From SABI01 sp963663665 (GTDB taxonomy: Bacteria > Spirochaetota > Spirochaetia > Sphaerochaetales > Sphaerochaetaceae): 64,000 bases of DNA. Shown here piece after piece: positions 15,423-24,088 of the stretch (the stretch's first letter is position 1; the number at the start of each line of letters is the position of its first letter). The position numbers and the translations under genes are program-made. The stretch is taken from contig CAXXKP010000001.1 in assembly GCA_963663665.2 (NCBI GenBank), positions 806,001-870,000 of the forward strand, given 5' to 3'. The notes below the pieces were generated by a model. It was given only the letters and a program-made list of their open reading frames with translations, made no database searches and had not been told where the DNA came from.

Positions 15423-17087
15423 GGTTCATGGGAAAAAGCTGTGGGATTGCCTCCAAAGAGAGAGAGCATCAAGTCGTTGTTGGTGAGAAGTAGCGAGAGA
15501 ACGCTTTTTGATGTATTTCCTACTTCTATCCCATAGTTTTAAGAAGAAGTATTCTTGGTCTTTGTATCCGTATGCAGCTCTCCTTGTTGTTTTTATCATA
15601 TTGTTAATACCTTCAAGAGGTCCATTAGAAATAGGGAACTTTACACGAGAGGTAATACCATCCATTCTTGAATAGAGCATTTTGTTGAAAGATTTCAGCA
15701 TAGGGATCTTATTAACATACGTCTCAGAGAGAGCAAACCATTGCTCCATTCCATTTCTTAAATCCTGTACATCAGTACTTGCCAGTCCTGACTTGAGTTG
15801 ATCAGAGAGAAAGTATGCAATGTTAAGTGCACTATTAACCCCAAGGATTTCATCTAGACGTTGAACATTTCGTGTTGACCATTTACGCAATTCTGGGGGA
15901 ATGGAGAGGCCCTTACGTTCATAAGAATCCCAAAGCTTTCTATTATGAGCTTTAGCAACTTGATCTTTTCTTTTGAGAGCATCTCTACTACTGACAATAA
16001 GAAATCGACTTCCCTTCATCGTAGTGTATGCCTCATGAGCTTCTTTAAGATCAAGATTCCGCTCAGCAATTTCAGTAAGAAGAGATTCTTTCTTATCATT
16101 CCCCATGTTCCTTAGGTCCTTTTTTAGACGAGAGATACACGTATGCTCATGAGCAATCTTCTCTTGAAGTCTTCTTTGTTCTTGGCGCCTTAATTCAGTG
16201 AGAATGCGATCATTGAAATTTTTTGTGATGTGAAACGCATCATAAACCACTGCTATGTGAGGATACCGAGAAGCAACAGCTTTGTGGTACTGAGCATTCA
16301 TATCCATAGATATAGAGTGTACATGAGTCATCCAATCATGACCAACTTTCTCAAAAAAGTTGAGTAACTGTCTTTCTGAGTTTCCTTCTTCAAGAAACAG
16401 AATTTCTCCAGTTCTCCAGTCTAAAACTACTGTAGCATATTGATGTCCCTTATGAAGAGAAAACTCATCAACACATAGATAAGGCGAATAATGAGTTGGC
16501 CTCATATCTCCATATGTATCTTTAAGTCTTCGTTTATCAATATCTTTAACGAGCTTCCAATTGGTGTGTAGACAATGAGCTACTCCTCTGATGGTCGCAT
16601 CAGAGTGCCTCAGCAATCCTAAAACTACATTATAGAAAGTGGCTGTAATAAGGTGTCCAGGTTCTTTGAAGGGAATCTCTTGTGTGACAGTTCTTGCACA
16701 TGTACTACATACATGCTGCTCATACTGTACACGCAATTTTACTTTAAACCCGCCAATTGTGAGGTGGTGCAAATGTATATACAGATATTGGTTGAATTGA
16801 AGCTTTTGTTGGCAATAGGGGCAACATTCAGGAACCTGGGTCGTTACTTTGCCGTGAATGGTTTCTATAAAAAGAATATCTTTACCTCTTGCAAAAGATG
16901 TTCGAGTTGCTGGTTTTGTTATCTTGAAGTCTGGTATTTCTAGTGTTGTCCCACTATACTGGTTCATGGGCATCCTCTCTTGTTAGTTTTGGTTTCGTTA
17001 ACTTTATTCTAACTGAAGGATTGCCCTTTTTCTTTATATTTTTCTTTCTTATCTAGTTCTTAACACCACAGCTTTTTCCGAAGACCC
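15423..17087 (-). mobile_element. intact ISL3-family insertion sequence (about 1.67 kb)
   Basis: Left end GGTTCATGGGAAAAAGCTGTGG (15423-15444 region) and the complement of the right end (17066-17087) agree at 19 of 22 positions, sharing GGAAAAAGCTGTGG. The flanks are ATAATTCT (15415-15422) and ATAATTTT (17088-17095), 7 of 8 identical, matching the 8-bp target duplication of ISL3. One complete transposase gene fills it and its stop codon lies inside the left repeat. The element is probably active or recently arrived. Confidence 0.9.
15426..16973 (-). CDS. ISL3-family transposase
   Basis: A 515-residue transposase without frameshifts. The N-terminal part has two zinc-binding pairs (CCPYCQQ, CSTCAR). 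The DDE catalytic core shows CVDEFSLHKGHQYA, HSISMDMNAQY and VVYDAFHITKNFN, and the C-terminal part has NGPLEGINNMIKTTRRAAYGYKD with the final Glu. It cuts and joins the ends of the surrounding element. The stop codon TGA (15426-15428) is inside the left inverted repeat. A diverged relative lies as a pseudogene at 5325-6672. Confidence 0.93.
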   Translation of the reverse strand: MPMNQYSGTTLEIPDFKITKPATRTSFARGKDILFIETIHGKVTTQVPECCPYCQQKLQFNQYLYIHLHHLTIGGFKVKLRVQYEQHVCSTCARTVTQEIPFKEPGHLITATFYNVVLGLLRHSDATIRGVAHCLHTNWKLVKDIDKRRLKDTYGDMRPTHYSPYLCVDEFSLHKGHQYATVVLDWRTGEILFLEEGNSERQLLNFFEKVGHDWMTHVHSISMDMNAQYHKAVASRYPHIAVVYDAFHITKNFNDRILTELRRQEQRRLQEKIAHEHTCISRLKKDLRNMGNDKKESLLTEIAERNLDLKEAHEAYTTMKGSRFLIVSSRDALKRKDQVAKAHNRKLWDSYERKGLSIPPELRKWSTRNVQRLDEILGVNSALNIAYFLSDQLKSGLASTDVQDLRNGMEQWFALSETYVNKIPMLKSFNKMLYSRMDGITSRVKFPISNGPLEGINNMIKTTRRAAYGYKDQEYFFLKLWDRSRKYIKKRSLATSHQQRLDALSLWRQSHSFFP

Positions 17088-17116
17088 ATAATTTTTGTTT
17101 TGAGTAAAAAAGGGGA

Positions 17117-17159
17117 GGTCAGCAGGAAGGTTTGGGTGGGGAGAGAATCTCTGCTGACC
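17117..17159. repeat. 9-bp inverted repeat beside the IS right end
   Basis: GGTCAGCAG (17117-17125) and CTGCTGACC (17151-17159) are perfect complements around 25 nt. No T-run follows, so it is not a normal terminator. Confidence 0.45.
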
Positions 17160-17186
17160 CCCATGGAAAATCACACTAAAGGAGGT

Positions 17187-17291
17187 ATGAAAAAAAACTG
17201 TTGCTCTGTAACTAATACCATGCATCATGTGTGCCAAGTTTATACTTTGTGCGATATTCTTAATAATATTGTTTTAAAGCTTATATTGTAA
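17187..17291 (+). CDS. possible 34-residue Cys-rich peptide
   Basis: An ATG at 17187 follows AAAGGAGG very closely (1 nt, shorter than usual) and opens 34 residues with four Cys in the first 22 (KKNCCSV, HHVCQ, YTLCD). The strong ribosome-site match is the main support; no homolog is recognised. It could be chance or the end of a gene broken by the nearby IS. Confidence 0.25.
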   Translation: MKKNCCSVTNTMHHVCQVYTLCDILNNIVLKLIL

Positions 17292-17344
17292 AGAAATAAA
17301 TATAGTTAAATCTCTTTGCAGTTTGTAAGAAGTATGGCGAAGTT

Positions 17345-17394
17345 GTGTGCAAAAATTGCACACCATCGTAAAATTGTGCATAGTTTGCACAATT
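17345..17394. promoter_or_regulatory. two tandem palindromic operators before the rhomboid gene
   Basis: First palindrome: GTGTGCAA-AAA-TTGCACAC (17345-17363). Second: AATTGTGCA-TAGTT-TGCACAATT (17372-17394). Both are perfect and share the half-site TGTGCA/TGCACA. Their centres are 29 bp apart. The second one overlaps the -35 of the rhomboid promoter, so binding should repress. The regulator is not in this window as far as I can tell. Confidence 0.75.
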
Positions 17395-17421
17395 GACGAA
17401 TTGAATTCCAATCGCTATGTT
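17393..17421 (+). promoter_or_regulatory. rhomboid promoter (leaderless)
   Basis: TTGACG (17393-17398), 17-nt spacer, TATGTT (17416-17421), then 6 nt to the ATG at 17428; no Shine-Dalgarno. Confidence 0.65.
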
Positions 17422-17427
17422 TCTTGT

Positions 17428-18060
17428 ATGAATAATTCACTTATCAACAAAAAATTTAGGTATTCCTTCTCAAATTATACCTTGGCTCTCATAATTGTTA
17501 ACGTCATTGTCTTTTTATTTACAATGATCTCGGATCAAGTCTATGCATCTCTTGCTATGATCCCAGGGTACATTGTCTACAAACACTATTATTGGCAGTT
17601 TCTCACCTATATGTTTGTTCATGGTGGGTTTAGCCATCTTTTCTTTAATATGTTTGGGCTCTATATATTTGGGATTCCAGTTGAGAAACAATTGGGTAGT
17701 AAAGAATTTCTCCTTTTCTATCTTCTTATCGGAACCCTTTCTGGAATTTTCTCATTTATTGCATATTTAATCGCTGGAGTGAATGTTATCTTGGTTGGAG
17801 CTAGCGGTTCTATTTTTGCTGTTATGCTCGCCTTTGCTGTCTTTTACCCACACGCTCGGATCTTTGTTTTTGGAATACTTCCTGTAAAAGCACCAGTACT
17901 CGTTGTTATCTACGCCGCAATCGAATTGTTTAACCAAGTAGTAGGCACAAGTGCAGGTGTCGCACATCTCACACACTTAGCAGGATTTGGTTTTGCCTTT
18001 TTCTACATGTATGTAAGACTAAAGATTAACCCTATTAAAGTATTCTTAAATAGTCGTTAG
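17428..18060 (+). CDS. rhomboid-family intramembrane serine protease
   Basis: A 210-residue polytopic membrane protein that should cut other membrane proteins within the bilayer. The signatures are HGGFSHLFFNMFGLYIFG (about 66-83), the Ser motif GASGSIFAV (about 123-131) and the catalytic His in HLTHLAGFGFAF (about 180). The start is ATG 17428: the promoter and both palindromes occupy the DNA that a longer frame from 17347 would have to code through. Control by the TGTGCA palindromes is likely strong and specific. The stop TAG shares bases with the stop of the convergent adenosine deaminase. Confidence 0.88.
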   Translation: MNNSLINKKFRYSFSNYTLALIIVNVIVFLFTMISDQVYASLAMIPGYIVYKHYYWQFLTYMFVHGGFSHLFFNMFGLYIFGIPVEKQLGSKEFLLFYLLIGTLSGIFSFIAYLIAGVNVILVGASGSIFAVMLAFAVFYPHARIFVFGILPVKAPVLVVIYAAIELFNQVVGTSAGVAHLTHLAGFGFAFFYMYVRLKINPIKVFLNSR

Positions 18061-19142
18061 ATATAATGAGGGAATTCTTTTTTTAATTCAGCATATCGAA
18101 GTTTGATGGTATTAAATATAATATTTATTCTCTCGTCATGGTGAATGAAGGCAGACTTCATGGCATTCACTGTGATTTTCTCTAAATCTTTTAGGGTTAG
18201 ATTAAATTCAGTACAAGCTATGAGCATCTCTTTAGTAAGGGTTGTATCACTCATGAGTCGGTTATCTGTACATAAGAAAACACGATATGAATTCTTATAG
18301 AATGTATAGAATGGATGAGAGGCAAAATCTTTGGCAGCCCCTGTTCCTACATTAGATGATAAACACATCTCTATTGGGATTCTCTTATCTTGAATAAAGT
18401 GAGCAAGAGTTCCCATCTTCTCTATATGGGTCCCCTTTAAATTCATATCATCAATAAGACGAGTTCCATGACCAATTCTGTGAGCACCACATACCTGGAT
18501 TGCCTGCCAGATTGATTCTAAACCAAACCCTTCTCCAGCGTGGATTGTTATATTGAAGTTTTGATTTCTTATGTATTGGAACGCCTCGATGTGAATTTTA
18601 GGAGGATTCCCAAATTCATCACCAGCAAGATCAAGAGCAACAACACCACGAGAACGATATGCTACTGCAAGTTTTGCGATATCAAGAGATATTGTGGGGC
18701 TTTGGTTTCTCAATGCACATAAAATAAGCCCATATGTTATATTGGTTCTTCTTACGCCCTCATCAAGTCCTTCTAGAACAGCCTCAACGACCTCATTCAT
18801 GCTAAGACCTTTGTTGCAATGTAATATAGGGGCGAACCGTATTTCTGCATAGACAACATTATCTTTAGCAAGATCTTCTAATGTTTCAATAGCAGCTCTT
18901 TTCAAGGCTTTCGTTGTCTGTAGTACAGCAATGGTAACACTAAAAGTCTCTAGGTAGAGAGGAAGGCTCTTTCTTTTGCAGCCTCGAGCAAACCATTGCT
19001 GCAATTCATCCTCATCATATGAGGGAAGTGTTATATTCTCTTCTCGAGCTAATTCTATGATAGTGCTAGGTCTCATGCTCCCATCAAGATGGTCATGAAG
19101 TTCGACTTTTGGAACTTGTTTAATAATATCTATTGGTATCAT
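18057..19142 (-). CDS. add: adenosine deaminase
   Basis: A 361-residue zinc enzyme turning (deoxy)adenosine into (deoxy)inosine for purine salvage. Metal and catalytic residues are in place: ELHDHLDGS near the N-terminus (HxH), HAGE with the catalytic Glu (about 201), RIGHGT (about 222) and the Asp pair region FLCTDNR (about 296). No Shine-Dalgarno is seen. TTGCCC-N18-TAGTAT (minus, 19149-19178) ends 6 nt before the ATG, so it may be leaderless. Related purine salvage is seen at 55204 (guanine deaminase). The 3' end overlaps the rhomboid gene by 4 nt. Confidence 0.93.
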   Translation of the reverse strand: MIPIDIIKQVPKVELHDHLDGSMRPSTIIELAREENITLPSYDEDELQQWFARGCKRKSLPLYLETFSVTIAVLQTTKALKRAAIETLEDLAKDNVVYAEIRFAPILHCNKGLSMNEVVEAVLEGLDEGVRRTNITYGLILCALRNQSPTISLDIAKLAVAYRSRGVVALDLAGDEFGNPPKIHIEAFQYIRNQNFNITIHAGEGFGLESIWQAIQVCGAHRIGHGTRLIDDMNLKGTHIEKMGTLAHFIQDKRIPIEMCLSSNVGTGAAKDFASHPFYTFYKNSYRVFLCTDNRLMSDTTLTKEMLIACTEFNLTLKDLEKITVNAMKSAFIHHDERINIIFNTIKLRYAELKKEFPHYI

Positions 19143-19148
19143 GTGAAT

Positions 19149-19178
19149 ATACTACTATATAGAGTGGATAAGGGGCAA
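19149..19178 (-). promoter_or_regulatory. promoter of the adenosine deaminase gene
   Basis: On the minus strand TTGCCC (19173-19178), 18-nt spacer, TAGTAT (19149-19154), then 6 nt to the ATG. Confidence 0.45.
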
Positions 19179-19273
19179 CTAAATAAGCATCCTAAGTCTT
19201 TCATGGCTTTACATATTCAATTGTTTCGTATTCAATGAGAATGTGCAGAAAAACTTCTACAAGGAGGAATTAC

Positions 19274-19771
19274 ATGGAACTTCAAGATAAATTGTTTGCT
19301 GAATGTGATAGTGCAAAAGATGGAAAGAAAATTTTTTCATTAATCAAACAAGGAGCAAACATTCATGGTGTAGATGATTATGGTCTAACCCCACTGATGA
19401 GAGCTGCCTTGTTTAATTCGAGTGCAAAAGTTATCATAGCATTGGTACAAGCTGGTTCAGATGTATTTCATCGCGAACCTCAATATAAATCAACAGCATT
19501 ACAGTTAGCAAGTAATCATAATCCTAACCCAGGAATTATAGAGGCTTTAGTTGAGTCTGGCTCTGATTTATATGATGTAAATTACCTAGGAGAAACAGCC
19601 CTCATAATGGCTGTAAATAGTGGAAATAGTACTAAGGTGATATCAGCACTCATTCGATGTGGAAGTGACGTGAATGCTCGTGATTACCAAGATAAGAGTG
19701 CTTTAGATTATGCAGTTAATGCAAAACGTCCTTATGTTGTAAAAATTCTTAAAGCAGCTGGCGCTGTATAA
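19274..19771 (+). CDS. ankyrin-repeat protein
   Basis: A 165-residue protein made almost wholly of ankyrin repeats (about 4 units of 33-36 residues). The tip motifs are DDYGLTPLMRAALF, KSTALQLASNHN, LGETALIMAVNSG and YQDKSALDYAVNAK. There is no signal peptide and no membrane segment, so it is probably cytosolic and binds another protein. The start is ATG 19274 with AAGGAGG 7 nt upstream; the track of the frame goes back to 19235 without a ribosome site. It stands alone between adenosine deaminase (divergent) and proS (convergent). Partner unknown. Confidence 0.85.
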   Translation: MELQDKLFAECDSAKDGKKIFSLIKQGANIHGVDDYGLTPLMRAALFNSSAKVIIALVQAGSDVFHREPQYKSTALQLASNHNPNPGIIEALVESGSDLYDVNYLGETALIMAVNSGNSTKVISALIRCGSDVNARDYQDKSALDYAVNAKRPYVVKILKAAGAV

Positions 19772-19778
19772 AACATAG

Positions 19779-19803
19779 TATCCCGTCATTATCAGACGGG
19801 ATA
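19779..19803. terminator. hairpin between convergent genes (possible bidirectional terminator)
   Basis: TATCCCGTC (19779-19787), loop ATTATCA, GACGGGATA (19795-19803). T-rich DNA flanks both sides, so it can serve the ankyrin gene and proS. Confidence 0.7.
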
Positions 19804-19814
19804 TCTTGTTCCTA

Positions 19815-21557
19815 TCATCCTTGTAATGTCTTCATTTGCTCTTGTATATGCTTTTTTATCTCATTTACAACAGAATCTATTGGGATGGTAATTGTGTTGT
19901 TAAGATCACTTCTAAGTTTCAATTCAATGGTTCCCTCTTTGAAGCCTCTTTGTCCGAGGGTGATTCTTAAAGGTAGCCCAATAAGATCTGCATCGGCGAA
20001 CTTAACTCCAGCACTCTCTTTTCTTTCATCATAGAGAACCTCAATACCCTCTGAAGTAAGTTTCTGATAAATCTCATCAGAAGCAGCACTCTCTTTCATC
20101 AGAGAGACAAAGTGAACTTGATAGGGACTAGTTGTGATTGGTAGGAGAAGCCCCTTATCATCATGAAATTCTTCTGCTAAACACGCAAGTAATCTACCAA
20201 CACCAATTCCATATGAACCCATTACGACAGGTTGTCTTACTCCAGACTCATCTTGGTATGTGACTCCTAGTGCATCTGAATAACGAGTTCCTAATTGGAA
20301 TATATTTCCAACTTCTATTCCTTTGCTTACTGTAAGCGGATGGCCACACGAAACACAGGTATTCCCACTTTTCGCTGAAGCAATATCGCTCACACTGCCA
20401 TCGTAATCTCGTTTAAAATTGGTATTTAGCAAATGATAACCCTCAACATTTGCCCCTGCAACTAGGTTATTACTCTTCGCAACGGATTCATCAACCACTA
20501 CGATGATTGAAGAGTCTACTCCAATAGGAGAGGCATATCCAGGGACCATACCCATTGCTGTTATCTCATCGACGTGTGCAACTCGTAATCCATTAGCTTT
20601 GCAAGCATGTTGTAGTTTATTCTCTTCGATCTCCATATCTCCCCGGATGATACCAACAACAAGTTTATTCTCTTCTTCTCCTGATCTCTCATCAACAAAG
20701 GTCCCCATCATAAAGAGAGCTTTTGCTGTTTTACGTGAAGGGATCTCTAAGAAGGCAGCTAGTTCCTCTATGGTTTTACACTCAGGGGTGTGGACTTTTT
20801 CTATCTCTTTTTCTTCTTCTGGGAAAAATTCTTTCACAAACGTAGCTACTTGCCTATTTGCAGTATAATCGCAATGGGTACAGGTAATAATGGTATCCTC
20901 TCCGATAGGAGATAAATACATGTACTCATGTGCTACCTTCCCACCCATCATTCCAGAATCACTTCCTACTGCAATTGTTGGGAGGCCACAGCGATTGAAG
21001 ATTTTAAAATAGGCATCATAATGTCTTTTGTATTGAACTTCTAATCCTTCTTGGTTTCTATCAAAGCTATAGGAGTCTTTCATTGTGAACTCTCTCACCC
21101 TGATTAATCCTGCTCGAGGACGAGGGTCATCTCTCCATTTCGTTTGAATTTGATACACGAGTTGTGGAAGTTGTTTATAACTATCTATTTGGTATCGAGC
21201 AACGTCACTCACACACTCCTCGTGAGTCATTGCGAGAACCATATCTCGGCCAACTCGGTCTTTAAAGCGGCTCATCTCTTTATCAATACTATAATAGCGT
21301 CCAGTTTCCTTCCAGATATCTGCTGGGTTTACAACTGGCATGAGCATCTCTTGCCCCCCAATTGAATCCATCTCACTTCTAATAATTTGTTCTATCTTTC
21401 TAATAGATCGTAATCCTAAAGGGAGGAGGGTAAAGACTCCAGCCCCAAGCTGCTCAATGAATCCACAGCGTAATAGATAAGCATACCCATCTGAATCAGC
21501 TGATGCTGGTGCCTCACGAAGCGTACGGGAAAAAAGATTGGACATTCTCATATTCAT
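19815..21557 (-). CDS. proS: prolyl-tRNA synthetase (bacterial type)
   Basis: A 580-residue class II synthetase charging tRNA-Pro. Motif 1 (about 40-60), motif 2 (KWRDDPRPRAGLIRVREFTMKDSYSF region, about 138-163) and motif 3 (GSYGIGVGRLLACL, about 447) are visible. Between them sits the INS editing domain (about 225-405), which clears mischarged Ala-tRNA-Pro. The C-terminal anticodon domain follows (YQVHFVSLM, VLYDERKESAGVKFADADLIGLP). Length and order are normal for the bacterial form. The ATG at 21557 has AAGGA close upstream. No T-box leader is visible. Confidence 0.96.
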   Translation of the reverse strand: MNMRMSNLFSRTLREAPASADSDGYAYLLRCGFIEQLGAGVFTLLPLGLRSIRKIEQIIRSEMDSIGGQEMLMPVVNPADIWKETGRYYSIDKEMSRFKDRVGRDMVLAMTHEECVSDVARYQIDSYKQLPQLVYQIQTKWRDDPRPRAGLIRVREFTMKDSYSFDRNQEGLEVQYKRHYDAYFKIFNRCGLPTIAVGSDSGMMGGKVAHEYMYLSPIGEDTIITCTHCDYTANRQVATFVKEFFPEEEKEIEKVHTPECKTIEELAAFLEIPSRKTAKALFMMGTFVDERSGEEENKLVVGIIRGDMEIEENKLQHACKANGLRVAHVDEITAMGMVPGYASPIGVDSSIIVVVDESVAKSNNLVAGANVEGYHLLNTNFKRDYDGSVSDIASAKSGNTCVSCGHPLTVSKGIEVGNIFQLGTRYSDALGVTYQDESGVRQPVVMGSYGIGVGRLLACLAEEFHDDKGLLLPITTSPYQVHFVSLMKESAASDEIYQKLTSEGIEVLYDERKESAGVKFADADLIGLPLRITLGQRGFKEGTIELKLRSDLNNTITIPIDSVVNEIKKHIQEQMKTLQG

Positions 21558-21676
21558 TATTCCTTATAGTATCGATATCGTAGGCATTGTAGCAAAACTA
21601 TTTCTTTGAGACAACGGTATCTAATTCTATTTCTTTTTTTTCATGATTAGAGTATATCTATTTTAGGAGGCTACGT

Positions 21677-22327
21677 ATGAATCTTTCACCTTTTCAATTA
21701 ATAAGAGATGAGGTCGCTAAAATCATGAATAGACTTTATGCAACTCGTCTTACCACGACAAGTGGAGGGAATATCTCTTTTAGAATAAATGATGAGCTTT
21801 TCGCTATCACTCCAAGCCAATATGACAAAGCATCTCTCACAGGAGATGTTATTGCTATAGTCGGTTTTGATAAAACAAACTACACACCACATCTACCTCT
21901 TAGCATAGAGAGCGAGATGCATAGAAATATCCTTCTTGCAAGAAAAGATATAGATGCTGTTGTTCATGCTCATCCAGTATATGCTTCATCTTTTACGGCA
22001 ATGAAAAAATCTATAAATACGAAACTGCTTGCAGAGAGTTGGTTTTTATTAGAAGAGCCTGCTTTTGCTCCTTATGAAAGAATGGGAACCCCTTCTCTAG
22101 CAGCTTCGGTTGTGAATAGTGTGGCTCATTCCAACGTAGTTCTTATGGAAAACCATGGAGTTCTTACGGTTGGAAAAACACTCATAAATGCATTTGATCT
22201 TATTGAAGTATTGGAAAATAGTGCAAAAATGACATTCATTACTCAGATGATGTCTTTAAGTAATTACGAAGTGAGTCCTCTTAATGAAGAGAAATGCGAT
22301 GAATTGATGAAAATGAAAAAAGGATGA
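21677..22327 (+). CDS. class II aldolase/adducin family protein
   Basis: A 216-residue zinc aldolase-type protein. The phosphate/substrate loop TTSGGNISFR (about 27-36), the Ser-Glu of SIESEMH (about 75-81), the zinc pair HAHP (about 94-97) and the third His in MENHGVLTVG are all present. The family includes L-fuculose-phosphate and L-ribulose-phosphate enzymes; the exact sugar phosphate cannot be read from sequence. AGGAGG precedes the ATG. The next gene (DUF6062) starts 7 nt after the stop, so they form an operon. Confidence 0.85.
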   Translation: MNLSPFQLIRDEVAKIMNRLYATRLTTTSGGNISFRINDELFAITPSQYDKASLTGDVIAIVGFDKTNYTPHLPLSIESEMHRNILLARKDIDAVVHAHPVYASSFTAMKKSINTKLLAESWFLLEEPAFAPYERMGTPSLAASVVNSVAHSNVVLMENHGVLTVGKTLINAFDLIEVLENSAKMTFITQMMSLSNYEVSPLNEEKCDELMKMKKG

Positions 22328-22334
22328 AGAGAAA

Positions 22335-23066
22335 GTGAAATACGAGTTAGAGACAATACCTGTATGGGATGCCCTTGAAAAAGGTAGTGAGTGTCTTATA
22401 TGTACTCTTATGAAAGAAGCCCATAGTGATGCGATTAGCTATTATATGGGCTCAAGCGTCATGAACAGCGAAACGAGGGTCTTGGTAAATCATAGAGGTT
22501 TCTGTCCAACACATTGGAATGATCTCATTGAGAAACGGTCTGCTCAGTCTCTTGCTCTGGTATCACATACTTACCTTCAAGAGACGATGAAAGAGGTCTC
22601 TCAATTAAAGAAGAGTCTTTATAATAGTAAAATAGGGAAAGGAACTGAAAAAGAAGTTGCAAAGCTTTCCTTATATTTAAAAAAAAGGGAGAGTGGTTGT
22701 CTGGTTTGTACCAAGATGCAAGAGCGTCTTGATCGCTATAATTACACACTTATAAAACTGTATGTTGATAATCCCGAATTCAAATCTTTATTCTTACATA
22801 GTAAAGGACTCTGTCTACATCATGTAACAGGGGTATTAGAGATGGCAAAAGAAATTCTTGATAAGAAAATATTTTACTCCTTCAGCAATGAACTTGTCTC
22901 CTTGCTCTATTCTAATCTAGAGCGTCTTGAGCAAGAAGTATGGTGGATGAGTCAGAAATATAAATCAGAACATATCGATTCCCCGTGGAATGGATGTGAG
23001 GATGCTCATCAAAGAGTTGTAAAGAAGCTTATCGGGGAGGGGCGCCTCTTTTCTTTAAAGGAATAG
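22335..23066 (+). CDS. DUF6062 family protein with two Cys/His repeats
   Basis: A 243-residue soluble protein of unknown function that I assign to DUF6062. It has an internal duplication: CLICTLMKEAH...GFCPTHW in the N-terminal half and CLVCTKMQERL...GLCLHHV in the C-terminal half. Each has a CxxC followed by a C-x2-H, which looks like two metal-binding modules on helical arms. The start is GTG 22335, with AAGGATG about 10 nt before. It is translationally close to the class II aldolase gene. Its 3' end overlaps the convergent gene 23029-23619 by 38 nt. Confidence 0.75.
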   Translation: MKYELETIPVWDALEKGSECLICTLMKEAHSDAISYYMGSSVMNSETRVLVNHRGFCPTHWNDLIEKRSAQSLALVSHTYLQETMKEVSQLKKSLYNSKIGKGTEKEVAKLSLYLKKRESGCLVCTKMQERLDRYNYTLIKLYVDNPEFKSLFLHSKGLCLHHVTGVLEMAKEILDKKIFYSFSNELVSLLYSNLERLEQEVWWMSQKYKSEHIDSPWNGCEDAHQRVVKKLIGEGRLFSLKE

Positions 23067-23619
23067 GGAGTGTTAATTGCTTCTCATCAATTTCTATTTC
23101 CCCTATCTCTTTTCGCTTTAAGAAAGAACAATGTTGCTGATCTTTATAAAAATGGTAGTAATCAACAAACAGCTCATTGCTTCTGTAAATGAGAAGATAA
23201 TCTTGTTGAGGTAATACTGCGATAGCTAAGGTGAGATCACATTTTGAAGAATTATTAAGGGTATGTAGTCCTAGCAACTCTTGTTCACTTAAATATCCAT
23301 TTCTGCATACTATTGCTAATATAACATCTTTGTTCTCATTTACTCTGTCATGCACTAAGATATCTGGGATAAGGGCTTTCGTATCTTGGGTGGCAGGGAG
23401 TCCCATGTCTATGAAATAGGTCTCTAGTAGATATGGCATTAGTTCTTTTTCTAGAGCACTTGCTAAGCGAAAGGAGAAAGGTATTCTCATTGAAGGTTGA
23501 GCAAAGAGATACTCATCTTGAGCTGAAACACAAGCCAAGGCATGTATGAATGTCTCAAAGAGGTGAATCATCGAATATCTTTCGTTATCTTGTGCCTTCA
23601 TTAACTCATATTGTATCAC
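23029..23619 (-). CDS. uncharacterised protein, possibly nuclease-fold
   Basis: A 196-residue protein not recognised with confidence. The middle section IPDILVHDR...VILAIVCRNGYLSEQELLGL has the strand spacing of a PD-(D/E)xK nuclease core (D-x-DILVH, then a hydrophobic strand), but the expected E/D-x-K appears as IVCRN, so activity is doubtful. There is no signal peptide or membrane helix. It lies 10 nt after the OsmC gene on the same strand and is probably the last gene of the aspS operon. Its 3' end overlaps the DUF6062 gene on the other strand by 38 nt. Confidence 0.55.
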   Translation of the reverse strand: MIQYELMKAQDNERYSMIHLFETFIHALACVSAQDEYLFAQPSMRIPFSFRLASALEKELMPYLLETYFIDMGLPATQDTKALIPDILVHDRVNENKDVILAIVCRNGYLSEQELLGLHTLNNSSKCDLTLAIAVLPQQDYLLIYRSNELFVDYYHFYKDQQHCSFLKRKEIGEIEIDEKQLTLPIPLKKRGAPPR

Positions 23620-23629
23620 AAAGAATCTG

Positions 23630-24031
23630 TTATTGGAAATTAATGTCCCATTTCATCTCTGCAATCTTTGAAAGAGTGTTAAATACTGAGCAGTAACGAG
23701 TTCCAATTTCAAATGCTTTTGTAAATTTAGCTTGATCTTGTTCACTTACCCCAGTTACATCAACTTTTATAGTTACAGTTTCTAGCATTGCCACTTTGTC
23801 GTCTCTCTTTACTCCAACAATATCCATATCAACAGTGTTGTATTCAAGTTGCATTTTTTTCGCAATCGATTCATAGGTGCTAAATAGGCAAGAAGAGAGA
23901 GCGCCTAAAAGAAGTTCATATGGAGCTGCAGTATTCTCTTTATATCCAAGAGCAATGGTGTACCCATTATCTGTCATTAATGTTTTGCCCTGTTGATTAT
24001 AATTTACTGTAATATGTATTGATTCACCCAT
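23630..24031 (-). CDS. OsmC/Ohr-family peroxide-reducing protein
   Basis: A 133-residue OsmC-fold protein. Such proteins reduce organic or lipid peroxides by two Cys, and both are present: LSSCLFST (about 46-49) and RYCSVFNTLSKI (about 113). The Arg or Glu partners of the Ohr branch cannot be placed with certainty, so I leave the subfamily open. GAGG precedes the ATG. The gene lies in the minus-strand run aspS, flavoprotein, OsmC, 23029. An oxygen or peroxide defence role fits an anaerobe. Confidence 0.85.
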   Translation of the reverse strand: MGESIHITVNYNQQGKTLMTDNGYTIALGYKENTAAPYELLLGALSSCLFSTYESIAKKMQLEYNTVDMDIVGVKRDDKVAMLETVTIKVDVTGVSEQDQAKFTKAFEIGTRYCSVFNTLSKIAEMKWDINFQ

Positions 24032-24088
24032 CTCTTTTCCTCACTTGTTTTATTGTTATCTTCAAAGTATCTATTTTTTTTATTATTG

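Noticed and set aside
17347..17427. N-terminal extension of the rhomboid protein
   Set aside because: The frame runs through two perfect operators and the promoter, and the extra residues are not rhomboid-like.
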